Source: Leptospiraceae bacterium UBA2033 (lineage in GTDB: Bacteria; Spirochaetota; Leptospiria; Leptospirales; Leptospiraceae). From it: a DNA stretch of 7,215 bases. The stretch spans positions 44,742 to 51,956 of the forward strand of contig DDBL01000031.1 in the NCBI GenBank assembly GCA_002333425.1, read 5' to 3'. The notes under the pieces are model-generated. The model was given only the letters and a program-made list of their open reading frames with translations, was not told where the DNA came from and ran no database searches. The position numbers were made by a program, and so were the translations under genes. Numbering within the stretch: the stretch's first letter is position 1; each line of letters begins with the position of its first letter. Below are positions 1-6,730 of the stretch, one piece after another.

Positions 1-131
1 ACTGAGGCACAAAGACACAGAGAGTTTATTTAGTTTTTTTTTTAATACTATATATACGTCTATCATATCCGTATCAACTTACAATAACATGTAATCAATA
101 TCCCCCTCTGTGACTCCGTGTCTCTGTGGCA
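1..131. repeat. Inverted pair of CACAGAGN period-8 repeats (element 1)
   Basis: The left arm (1-24) and the right arm (about 106-131, read on the minus strand) are both built from 8-bp units close to CACAGAGN. Aligned over 24 positions they match at 18. About 80 bp of AT-rich DNA, including a run of ten T's near 34-43, separates them. The element starts only 20 bp past the stop codon of the large minus-strand gene, so it could form a long stem in that transcript. The left arm touches the window edge and may continue outside. Confidence 0.7.
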
Positions 132-151
132 TATCTTTTTACACATACACC

Positions 152-2971
152 TTATAAAGAAATACCTAGAATTTTTTTAGTTCCATCTGCTTCTTTTGTG
201 TAGGAGAAAAGTTTTAGGATAGAGTATTTTTCGAATGAAGTTTCCTCTTCTTTTTGGTATTCCCAAAGCCATCCCCATAAACTTCCTTTCGCACGAAATC
301 CTCTTTCTTCACCTCGATACTCTCTGTAAATAGATCCTAGTAACACATAAAAATCCTCTTCGTTTTTGTGATCATTTCGATTGTAAAAGTAACCGAGACC
401 GAGAAGCCCCAAGTGAAAGTTTTTTCCTTTTTCTTCAGAAGTATATAAAAGTAGCGGTCCGTATATTCTAGAATGTTCCTCTTTATAATCTGCGACGCGG
501 ATAACAGGAAGAAAATTGTAAATGGTTTCCTCTCTGTTTTTAGAATAACCCAACCACAAAAAGGAAGCATCTTTCCAAATCTCATTTTCCTTTTGAAAAT
601 TCCATCCGTATCCCAAAATTCCTGTAGAACTAAAATGGGATTTTGTATTTTTAAAGTGAATCGTTCTAGCTAGAAAGTTCATTTCAAAATAATCTGGGCT
701 TTTTTCTAATTCAGTTAGAAATAGAAAATTATAATAGAAATAATTTTGCGAAATTTCTAAATAATTAAAGGCAGTAAACGTCCAGAAATCATTTCCAGTT
801 CTATTCATGCTCAAGGGGAAAATGCCTATAAACCCGCTTGAAAAATAATAGAATGGAAATACAATTAACCTGTCTAATTTTTCTTCCTTTGATCTTTGGT
901 ATTTCCAATCTAAAACCCAGAAAAGATTTGTATGTTTGTAATAGTTCGACTGGCTCTGGTGGAAAAAAGGTGTTATCCACACATTATAATTTTTTGAAGA
1001 TTCCTTGATGTTGTTATTTTCACTTGGAAATTGGGTGGAACTATTGTAATAACTTAGGATTGGCCAAATAAAAAAACTGGTGTTTATGTATTCTTTTGTA
1101 GTTCGATTTTTATAATAGGAAAATAGAGTATAATTTTGATTAACCTCAATTTGTTTGTCGTTAAAAACTTGATGGATATAAAATGGTAGAACTCTATGAC
1201 CCGATTTTGTGTCTGAAGTATACCAATTCATAATTGGCCAAGCTACTGAATGTTCTTTCCAATTAGCTTCTTTATAATTTTCCGAAATATACGCATTTAT
1301 AAAAAAAGCTTTTTTCTCAGAAAACTCCTCTCTTTGTTTTCCGTAGAAAGGAAATAAAACCAAATATTCCAAAGCCTCAGCTTCATACCAAAGAAAAAGT
1401 GGGGCTACATATACTTTATCATCTGATTTTTTATCCCAACTAAACCAGGAAAGTGGTAATAATCGAAAATGTCTTCTTGAGTCTGCTGCCTCATAAGATA
1501 GTATTCCGAATAATAGGCTGTAACCGCTAAAGTTAAATGATTCTTCTCTAGAAACAGACCGTTTGCGAGTAAGTTTAGGTTTTTTATCTGTTTCTATTGG
1601 AGGTATATCCTGAGTAGACTCCAATTCTTTTTTGGCATTTTCTATTTCCTCTAGTTCCTTTTTTTTATTCCATATATTTCTTAGAAATTTAGGTGTAACT
1701 AATGCTTGCCTAAAAGAGAAACTTGCGAGGTAGTATAAAAAAGTAAAGTCAGTATCTAAATACCATTTATTATCTTTTTTTTCAATTGACAGACTTGGGT
1801 GAATCAAACCTGTATTCGAGCGGGTAATCCAAAGTAGGTTTATGTGGTAATCATTTTCTTTATCATTGTAGTTGGCGTAGAGTGGAAAAATTAACGATAG
1901 GTCTTGTCTTTCTGACTTAACACTCCAATAGAAAGGGAAAAATACATTCATACTTTCTTTTGAAACGGTATCACCAGTTTGAAACCAAGGACCAAGTAAG
2001 AATGTTTTACTAGTTGGACTCCATTTATTGTAGTAGAGTAGAAGTGGGACAAATGTTTTGCCATAACTTGGATTAGGCGAACTTAGGTCTTTGTCGACTA
2101 ATAAAATAGGAATTCTAAAATATTCATTCTTTTTATACATTACAAAAGGCAAAAAAGAAAAAGCACTTATAGTTTCGTTGGGTTTATTTTCCCAATGCAA
2201 AAGTGTTAATACTCGTTTGTAATTTTCTTGGTGGTTATAAGATGAATAATACAAGAGCGGTATAACAGGGAAACCCCAAATGCTTTTTTGGAGTGATTCT
2301 TTAAATTCATTTTTTTCTTCGATCAAACTTCGATAATAAAATAGAGTCCAATGTGTTTTATCCTCTAAACGATTTTTTTCTAAGGTTTGATTTGTTCGAT
2401 TGGAATAGTAGAAAGGAAATAACAAAAAGCCATAAGTAATTTCTTTATCTGATGATTTTTTGTTTAACTCAAAATCATAATAGAATGGCATTGGAAAGAA
2501 AATAAAATTTGTTTTTTCTAAAGAAGGATTGTTTGTGCTCGAATAATAATAGAATGGGAGAGTTGCGTTGTAATTTTCTTTGGACTTTGTATTATCACCC
2601 CAATAGAAGAATGGCAAAAAAGATCTGTCAGTGGCAGTTTTTTCTCGTTTGTAAGTATAGTTGAACAAACGATATTTTTCACGGTTGTCTATTTTGCTAT
2701 TTTGGCGATAGTAGAATGGAAAAAACTGAGTGGAGTTGTATTTGGGATAATCTGTATGATCATATAAATAAAGTATTCGTAAACCATAGTGTTTGTCCCA
2801 CCGTTCTATTTCCCAGAACAGATTACTCGCTGCATATTTTTTACTTTTTTCACTTCCATAGACTTCTTTTTTTTCTCCTTCATCTAAGTCTCTCCAATCG
2901 TTTGAATTGATTGGAAAGACTAGGAAGAACAAAATAGCAAAAATTAAACTTAGCCTTATCACATGTAACAT
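152..2971 (-). CDS. Large exported protein with about two dozen FPFYY-type aromatic repeats, function unknown
   Basis: I do not recognise a characterised family. The 939-residue product begins with a signal peptide: a short N-terminus with His3 and Arg6, a hydrophobic core at about 7-20, and probable cleavage near 23-24. There is no lipobox and not one cysteine in the whole chain. The rest is a degenerate repeat in which a hydrophobic-aromatic strand (FPFYY, LPFYYY, VPLLLYY, FFPFYW, APLFLWY and similar) alternates with a polar, charged stretch, usually every 20-35 residues. Clear copies start near residues 84, 119, 138, 159, 185, 236, 308, 344, 505, 523, 539, 595, 636 and 704. A Lys/Glu-rich, probably helical linker (about 434-475) splits the repeats into two blocks. 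The architecture suggests a beta-rich envelope or surface protein; an outer-membrane barrel is possible, but the chain ends in Leu rather than the usual Phe. The ATG at 2969-2971 is the only start that includes the signal peptide; upstream there is only a weak purine stretch. Similar PLYW/FPLYY repeat proteins occur, from memory, in Leptospira and deltaproteobacteria. Confidence 0.85.
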   Translation of the reverse strand: MLHVIRLSLIFAILFFLVFPINSNDWRDLDEGEKKEVYGSEKSKKYAASNLFWEIERWDKHYGLRILYLYDHTDYPKYNSTQFFPFYYRQNSKIDNREKYRLFNYTYKREKTATDRSFLPFFYWGDNTKSKENYNATLPFYYYSSTNNPSLEKTNFIFFPMPFYYDFELNKKSSDKEITYGFLLFPFYYSNRTNQTLEKNRLEDKTHWTLFYYRSLIEEKNEFKESLQKSIWGFPVIPLLYYSSYNHQENYKRVLTLLHWENKPNETISAFSFLPFVMYKKNEYFRIPILLVDKDLSSPNPSYGKTFVPLLLYYNKWSPTSKTFLLGPWFQTGDTVSKESMNVFFPFYWSVKSERQDLSLIFPLYANYNDKENDYHINLLWITRSNTGLIHPSLSIEKKDNKWYLDTDFTFLYYLASFSFRQALVTPKFLRNIWNKKKELEEIENAKKELESTQDIPPIETDKKPKLTRKRSVSREESFNFSGYSLLFGILSYEAADSRRHFRLLPLSWFSWDKKSDDKVYVAPLFLWYEAEALEYLVLFPFYGKQREEFSEKKAFFINAYISENYKEANWKEHSVAWPIMNWYTSDTKSGHRVLPFYIHQVFNDKQIEVNQNYTLFSYYKNRTTKEYINTSFFIWPILSYYNSSTQFPSENNNIKESSKNYNVWITPFFHQSQSNYYKHTNLFWVLDWKYQRSKEEKLDRLIVFPFYYFSSGFIGIFPLSMNRTGNDFWTFTAFNYLEISQNYFYYNFLFLTELEKSPDYFEMNFLARTIHFKNTKSHFSSTGILGYGWNFQKENEIWKDASFLWLGYSKNREETIYNFLPVIRVADYKEEHSRIYGPLLLYTSEEKGKNFHLGLLGLGYFYNRNDHKNEEDFYVLLGSIYREYRGEERGFRAKGSLWGWLWEYQKEEETSFEKYSILKLFSYTKEADGTKKILGISL

Positions 2972-3094
2972 GAAATCAATTCTTTTCAGAGGCTAAAAGA
3001 TACAAACTATTTTCTACTTATTGTGGGTTGCTTTTATCTCAAACAGATTTTATTTCTTTTACAGAAATTAAATATAATTTCGGAGCACACCTTA

Positions 3095-3336
3095 TTGCCA
3101 CAGAGGCACTGAGCCACGGAGAGATTTAAAGAGAGTCTATTTCATAATATACTGTTTATTTTAGTAATTCAGCCTTGGTTATTATTCTAACAGTATGATA
3201 ATTGAATCCAAATATTTCATTAGCTCTCTTTAATTCGACGAATAGAAATAAAAATAGTGCAACAACACCAATATTCTCAGTGTCTCAGTGCCGTCGTCGG
3301 TGGTGAGTTTATCGAACCATGGCAAACCACACTGAG
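3095..3336. repeat. Inverted pair of CACAGAGN period-8 repeats (element 2)
   Basis: The left arm at 3098-3122 has three 8-bp units (CACAGAGG-like, CACTGAGC, CACGGAGA). The right arm at about 3275-3297 carries the reverse complement of a CGGCACTGAGACACTGAGA-like version; 16 of 19 core positions match. About 150 bp of AT-rich DNA lies between the arms. A further CACTGAG unit at 3330-3336 allows a second, local stem: CTCAGTGT at 3276-3283 pairs perfectly with ACACTGAG at 3329-3336. The element occupies the middle of the spacer between the divergent large gene and msrB, so it could insulate the two promoters. Confidence 0.7.
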
Positions 3337-3533
3337 TAGTTACATTTCGGAAAAAGAAATTTAGCTTTTGTAAATTAATAACTGATTTTACGCAAAAAAA
3401 GTAAAAATATGAAATTTGAAGTTAAGTTACGAATATTAGGAAATGCTAATAAATCAATAAATTCAATAAATTAAGAGTGCAGAAGAGAAAAATAAACTGG
3501 TTTGATGAATACTTTTATTGCCATAAAAAAAAT

Positions 3534-3554
3534 ATTTTAGAATTAGTCTAAAAT
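3534..3554. promoter_or_regulatory. 21-bp dyad, candidate operator directly upstream of msrB
   Basis: ATTTTAG (3534-3540) and CTAAAAT (3548-3554) are perfect reverse complements around a 7-bp spacer. Two of the three inner pairs also match, giving 9 of 10 pairs about the centre at 3544. It ends two bases before the msrB start and occupies the place where a ribosome-binding site would be; no Shine-Dalgarno is visible there. Size and AT-rich symmetry resemble operators of the Fur/PerR family, which would suit an oxidative-repair gene, but the regulator is not identified. In RNA it could also form a small hairpin. Confidence 0.4.
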
Positions 3555-3556
3555 GT

Positions 3557-3952
3557 ATGGAAAAAATAATTAAAACAGAAGAAGAATGGAAGGCACAACT
3601 TTCCCCACAAGCATTTCAAATACTACGTAAACATGGAACAGAGAGAGCATTTTCAGGCGAATACAATGATAACCACGAAAATGGAAAATACTACTGTGCG
3701 GGTTGCGGGCATTTGCTGTTTGACTCAAAGGCAAAGTTTGATTCAGGTACTGGCTGGCCTAGCTTTTATGAAGCAGCAACTGATGATGCAATTGAAACGA
3801 CTACAGATAAAAGTTTTTTTATGACAAGAATTGAAGTTCATTGTGCAAAGTGCAACGGTCATTTGGGGCATGTTTTTCCTGATGGTCCTAAACCAACAGG
3901 ACAGCGATATTGTATGAATTCTGCTTCCTTACAATTCAAAAAGATTGAGTAA
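3557..3952 (+). CDS. msrB: Peptide-methionine (R)-S-oxide reductase MsrB
   Basis: This cytoplasmic repair enzyme reduces the R epimer of methionine sulfoxide in proteins back to methionine, normally recharged by thioredoxin. The 131 residues form one complete SelR/MsrB domain with no signal peptide. Two CxxC pairs that bind structural zinc are present (Cys47/Cys50 and Cys96/Cys99). So are the GWPSF motif (66-70), the HLGHVFPDGP signature (102-111) and the catalytic Cys119 in RYCMNSASL. The position that carries the resolving cysteine in many homologues, such as the E. coli enzyme (SGCGWPSF), is Thr65 here, so regeneration must follow the route used by MsrBs lacking that residue. The ATG at 3557 gives the normal family N-terminus; an ATG four bases earlier is out of frame. 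There is no msrA next to it. It appears monocistronic, with a dyad just upstream and a hairpin at its stop codon. Confidence 0.96.
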   Translation: MEKIIKTEEEWKAQLSPQAFQILRKHGTERAFSGEYNDNHENGKYYCAGCGHLLFDSKAKFDSGTGWPSFYEAATDDAIETTTDKSFFMTRIEVHCAKCNGHLGHVFPDGPKPTGQRYCMNSASLQFKKIE

Positions 3953-3969
3953 GAAATTAGGATTTCTTA
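3950..3969 (+). terminator. Hairpin at the msrB stop codon, possible weak terminator
   Basis: TAAGAAAT (3950-3957) and ATTTCTTA (3962-3969) form a perfect 8-bp stem with the 4-nt loop TAGG. The msrB stop codon is the first three bases of the stem. The stem is AT-rich and no U-tract follows directly (a T-rich run comes only at about 3996-4006), so it may act in RNA stability instead of termination. Confidence 0.4.
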
Positions 3970-4005
3970 AATTCAAAATTTACTAAAAATGAATCTTTCT
4001 TTTTT

Positions 4006-4011
4006 TATAAT
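4006..4011 (+). promoter_or_regulatory. Possible -10 box (TATAAT) for the kinase-CAP unit
   Basis: A perfect TATAAT lies at 4006-4011, after a T-rich run and about 50 bp before the favoured kinase start, in the only gap where a promoter for the kinase could sit if msrB is terminated. No acceptable -35 box is seen 16-18 bp upstream, and such hexamers are frequent by chance in DNA this AT-rich. Confidence 0.3.
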
Positions 4012-4060
4012 TTAAACTATTAAAAACAATTTTTTCCTTTATTTGTTCATAGGGTTTTTT

Positions 4061-6052
4061 ATGTATATTATAGAGGGAAATTTTTTGTCTAATCTAGCTA
4101 ATACAATTTTGTTTTTGGGAAATGATGAAGCGATAAATCCATCACTTTATCAAACTTTGACTGCCCATGGTTTTTTAACAAAATTTCTCCTAGAGAAAGA
4201 ATTTGTCATCAAAGAAATTCAAAATAATGCGATAGGTCTAATCTTATTTGATTTAGATTTAGGATCGGCAGAAACTAGAATTTCCCTAGCACAGGAAATA
4301 TTATCATTTACTAATATACCAATTTTGTTTTTATCCACCAACTTGGATCAAGAATTACTTCAAAAAGTAGAAAGTATTTTTTCTTATGGATTACTTGATA
4401 AAAATGCAAGTGTTACTTCTATCCTTTTTTCTATCAAAACAGCTCTTAGGCTTCACCAAGATTTTTTAGAATTAAAAAAAAGAGAAAAATACTTAGTGGA
4501 AAATGTAGATTTACTTCAAAATATTTTAGATTGTTCGACGGACTATATTTTTGTAAAAGATTTAGAGCTTAGAACAATTCTTTGTAATGACATGGTTGCA
4601 AAAGCAGTAGGTAAAAAAGCAGCCGATTTAATTGGTCACAACGATATAGAGAATGGAGTCCCTATTGAACTAGTAAAGGGAAATCCAGAAAAAGGAATTA
4701 GAGGATACGAAAATGATGACCTTGCAGCACTTCGAGGCGAAACTATTTCAAATCCAACTGACTATGTATATGCGACAGACGGAACAGTGTATGTGTATGA
4801 TACAATTAAAAGACCTTTACGAAATAAATCGGGTAAAATAATTGGGTTACTCGGTATTAGCCGTGATGTGACTGAAAAAGTAAAACTTGAAGCAACAATA
4901 CAAAGAAATCAAAAGCTTGAGTCTATTGGAATTTTAGCTGGAGGTATTGCGCATGACTTTAATAATCTTCTAGCAGGGATTTTTGGGTATATCGAAATTG
5001 CCCTAAATTTATGTCCTGAAAATTCAAACATTACTTTGTATTTAAAAAAAGCTTTATCTGCATTTAACAGGGCTAAAGCATTAACCATTCAGCTTCTTAC
5101 ATTTTCAAAGGGTGGAGCGCCTATAAAGAAAATTGTAAACTTAAAACCTCTTTTAATGGCTAATGTGCAGTTTTCGCTAAGTGGATCTAACATATCTGTT
5201 CACTATAATATTGAGGATGATTTATGGATGACAGAGGTTGATGAAAATCAAGTTGGGCAAGTGATAGACAATATTGTGATAAATGCTGTACAAGCAATGC
5301 CGGCTGGTGGTAATTTAGTAGTAACCGCTAAAAATACAATTGTAAATTCAAAACAATTACCGATTCATCAAAATACTGAAAATAGATTTGTTCAAATTTC
5401 CTTAAAAGATTCTGGAATTGGGATACCTAAGGATTTAATTACACGTATCTTTGATCCGTTTTTTTCAACCAAACAAAAAGGTACAGGACTTGGTTTATCT
5501 ACTGCATTTTCAATTATTCAAAAACACGGAGGATTCATTGACGTAGAATCATCTGTGGGAGTTGGGTCTACTTTTATAATTTATCTGCCAGCCTCTGATA
5601 AACAAATGACAGATACCTCAGTTTGGGAGGAATTCAAATTTAAGTCTAACGCAAAAGTTCTATTTATGGATGACGAAATTTATATTCAAGAAATTGAATC
5701 AATGAGACTTAAATCAATGGGGTATAGTGTTTCTTTGGCGAGTAATGGTGATGAGGCTATTTCCCTTTTTAAAGAGTCAGAATTTTCAAATTCTCCTTTT
5801 AATATTGTAATCCTTGATCTTACCATTCCAGGTGGGAAAGGAGGAATTCAAACATTAGAAGAAATTCGTAAAATCAATTCTACTGTTCCTGTGATAATTG
5901 CAAGCGGTTACTCCGAGTCACCCGCTATCGCAAATCCAGATAAATATGGATTTAATGATAGTTTAGAGAAACCTTATTCAAAAGAAAAACTTCTAAAAGT
6001 ATTAAACAAATTTTTATTTAAACTATTTGACACTCCTACAAATTTTAATTAA
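4061..6052 (+). CDS. Hybrid sensor histidine kinase, receiver-PAS-HisKA-HATPase-receiver
   Basis: This looks like a cytoplasmic hybrid kinase with no membrane segments. Numbering from ATG 4061 (663 residues), an N-terminal receiver (about 15-134) has phosphoacceptor Asp64, Ser92 and Lys114, with one residue of the acidic pair changed to Asn (Asn21-Asp22). A PAS domain with its PAC tail (about 147-272) follows. The HisKA domain has phospho-His298 in GGIAHDFNNLL. The HATPase has the N box (Asn408), G1 DSGIG (451-455), F box FDPFF and G2 GTGLGLS (474-480). A C-terminal receiver has Asp537/Asp538, phosphoacceptor Asp586, Ser615 and Lys637. Autophosphorylation and relay therefore look intact. No output domain or separate response regulator is encoded nearby. 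Three in-frame starts compete: TTG 4043 without a ribosome-binding site, ATG 4061 with AGGG six bases upstream, and TTG 4085 with a better GAGGG seven bases upstream. All leave the first domain complete. The signal sensed is unknown. Confidence 0.93.
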   Translation: MYIIEGNFLSNLANTILFLGNDEAINPSLYQTLTAHGFLTKFLLEKEFVIKEIQNNAIGLILFDLDLGSAETRISLAQEILSFTNIPILFLSTNLDQELLQKVESIFSYGLLDKNASVTSILFSIKTALRLHQDFLELKKREKYLVENVDLLQNILDCSTDYIFVKDLELRTILCNDMVAKAVGKKAADLIGHNDIENGVPIELVKGNPEKGIRGYENDDLAALRGETISNPTDYVYATDGTVYVYDTIKRPLRNKSGKIIGLLGISRDVTEKVKLEATIQRNQKLESIGILAGGIAHDFNNLLAGIFGYIEIALNLCPENSNITLYLKKALSAFNRAKALTIQLLTFSKGGAPIKKIVNLKPLLMANVQFSLSGSNISVHYNIEDDLWMTEVDENQVGQVIDNIVINAVQAMPAGGNLVVTAKNTIVNSKQLPIHQNTENRFVQISLKDSGIGIPKDLITRIFDPFFSTKQKGTGLGLSTAFSIIQKHGGFIDVESSVGVGSTFIIYLPASDKQMTDTSVWEEFKFKSNAKVLFMDDEIYIQEIESMRLKSMGYSVSLASNGDEAISLFKESEFSNSPFNIVILDLTIPGGKGGIQTLEEIRKINSTVPVIIASGYSESPAIANPDKYGFNDSLEKPYSKEKLLKVLNKFLFKLFDTPTNFN

Positions 6053-6070
6053 GAAAGATAGAAAACTTTT

Positions 6071-6076
6071 AGGAGA
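6071..6076 (+). promoter_or_regulatory. Ribosome-binding site of the CAP gene
   Basis: AGGAGA sits six bases before the ATG at 6082, inside the 29-bp gap after the kinase stop codon. It is the clearest Shine-Dalgarno in the window, fixes the CAP start, and suggests efficient translation from a shared kinase-CAP transcript. Confidence 0.8.
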
Positions 6077-6081
6077 TAAAT

Positions 6082-6579
6082 ATGATTAAACTATTTTTGA
6101 TTTTAGCATTTACTTTACTGAATTCTATTTATGCACAAGAGAGAACTTCTTTTGAAGAAGAGATTCTTTCCAAGCACAATGAATTTAGAAAATTACATAA
6201 GGTTGTTGATTTAAAATGGAGTAATAAACTACAAACATACGCACAAGAGTGGGCAAATAAACTAGCCAAAGAAAATAAAATGTACCATCGAAGTGCAAAC
6301 GAATATGGGGAAAATATCTATTGGAGTATGGGAAGAGCAGTCTTAGGAGCTGATGTAACTCAGGCTTGGTACGATGAAATCAAAGACTATAGCTACTCTA
6401 GTCCAGGATTTTCTATGAAAACAGGACATTTCACTCAAGTTGTATGGGCAACTAGTACAGAACTTGGTTGTGGTAAAGCGGTCGCAAAAAACGGCGGAGT
6501 CTATGTAGTATGCAATTATAATCCACCCGGAAATTATCAAGGAGAGTTCAAGAGTAACGTACTACCTATTAACCCTTAG
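6082..6579 (+). CDS. Secreted CAP/SCP (PR-1-like) domain protein
   Basis: The 165-residue product has a signal peptide (Lys3, hydrophobic core 4-17, predicted cleavage after Ala18 in YAQ) followed by one CAP domain filling the rest, so it is a minimal single-domain exported protein. The four cavity residues of the family are visible: His69, Glu77 in GENIYW, Glu99 in WYDEIKDY and His116 in GHFTQVVW (CAP1 motif). The CAP2 motif is YVVCNYNPPGNY (141-152). Cys130 and Cys144 could form a disulfide after export. Several stretches resemble human GAPR-1 and plant PR-1 proteins closely, including the PGF-GHFT segment and the NVLP end. CAP proteins in other organisms bind sterols or lipids or act in host interaction; no catalytic activity can be assigned here. 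It lies 29 bp after the hybrid kinase with a strong ribosome-binding site, so the two are probably co-transcribed. Confidence 0.93.
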   Translation: MIKLFLILAFTLLNSIYAQERTSFEEEILSKHNEFRKLHKVVDLKWSNKLQTYAQEWANKLAKENKMYHRSANEYGENIYWSMGRAVLGADVTQAWYDEIKDYSYSSPGFSMKTGHFTQVVWATSTELGCGKAVAKNGGVYVVCNYNPPGNYQGEFKSNVLPINP

Positions 6580-6601
6580 TATTGAGACTGTTGAAAAACA
6601 T

Positions 6602-6650
6602 TGCCACAGAGGCACAGAGTCGCAGAGAAATGCGGTTTCTTGTCTGCGCT
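6602..6650. repeat. CACAGAGN period-8 repeat, single arm, with hairpin (element 3)
   Basis: Three 8-bp units of the same type as elements 1 and 2 lie at 6605-6628 (CACAGAGG, CACAGAGT, CGCAGAGA), 23 bp after the CAP stop codon. The opposite arm seen in elements 1 and 2 is missing. Instead, the last unit pairs with the following bases: CGCAGAGAAA (6621-6630) against TTTCTTGTCTGCG (6636-6648), with a TGCGG loop and a 3-nt bulge. No U-tract follows, so I do not call it an intrinsic terminator, though it is placed like one. Confidence 0.6.
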
Positions 6651-6668
6651 TAATGTTAAGAATTTATT

Positions 6669-6730
6669 AACCACCGATGCACACCGAGAGCACCGATAGA
6701 AGATCCGATAATTTTTGAAGATTCGTGGTT
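6669..6730. repeat. CACCGATG-type inverted repeat
   Basis: AACCACCGATG (6669-6679) is an imperfect reverse complement of the ATTCGTGGTT end at 6721-6730. The left part contains repeated CACCGA-like units (at 6672, 6682 and 6691) with a period of about 9-10 bp. It resembles, but is not identical to, the CACAGAGN elements and may be a second dispersed family. It lies directly after element 3 in the CAP-pyk spacer. Confidence 0.5.

Larger units (their letters stand above)
2972..3556. other. Intergenic region between divergent large gene and msrB
   Basis: This 585-bp spacer must hold the promoters of both flanking genes. It contains repeat element 2 in the middle and a dyad at its right end. Around 3448-3474 there is a short AT-rich tandem stretch of three units close to AATAAATC/AATAAATTC/AATAAATTA. 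A 21-codon ORF (ATG 3409, TAA 3474) has no ribosome-binding site and overlaps that stretch; I do not call it a gene. No convincing paired -35/-10 boxes were found for either gene. Confidence 0.6.

Noticed and set aside
473..673. Plus-strand ORF of 66 codons, and 2716-2910 of 64 codons
   Set aside because: Both lie wholly inside the large minus-strand gene, which has a signal peptide and consistent repeats; no ribosome-binding site or recognisable protein.
3143..3280. Minus-strand open frame of about 43 codons inside repeat element 2, resembling the end of a membrane protein
   Set aside because: No in-frame start codon, a stop lies in the adjacent repeat arm, and an open stretch of this length is not surprising by chance across six frames.
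3095..3336. CRISPR array as explanation for the CACAGAGN repeats
   Set aside because: Units are 8 bp, degenerate, without spacers of regular length, and arms are inverted; no cas genes.
3409..3474. 21-codon ORF upstream of msrB
   Set aside because: No ribosome-binding site, and its second half is AT-rich simple repeat.
3633..3824. ORF inside msrB in another frame
   Set aside because: Shadow of a fully conserved msrB reading frame.
6343..6540. Minus-strand ORF inside the CAP gene
   Set aside because: Shadow of a well-supported CAP-domain frame.
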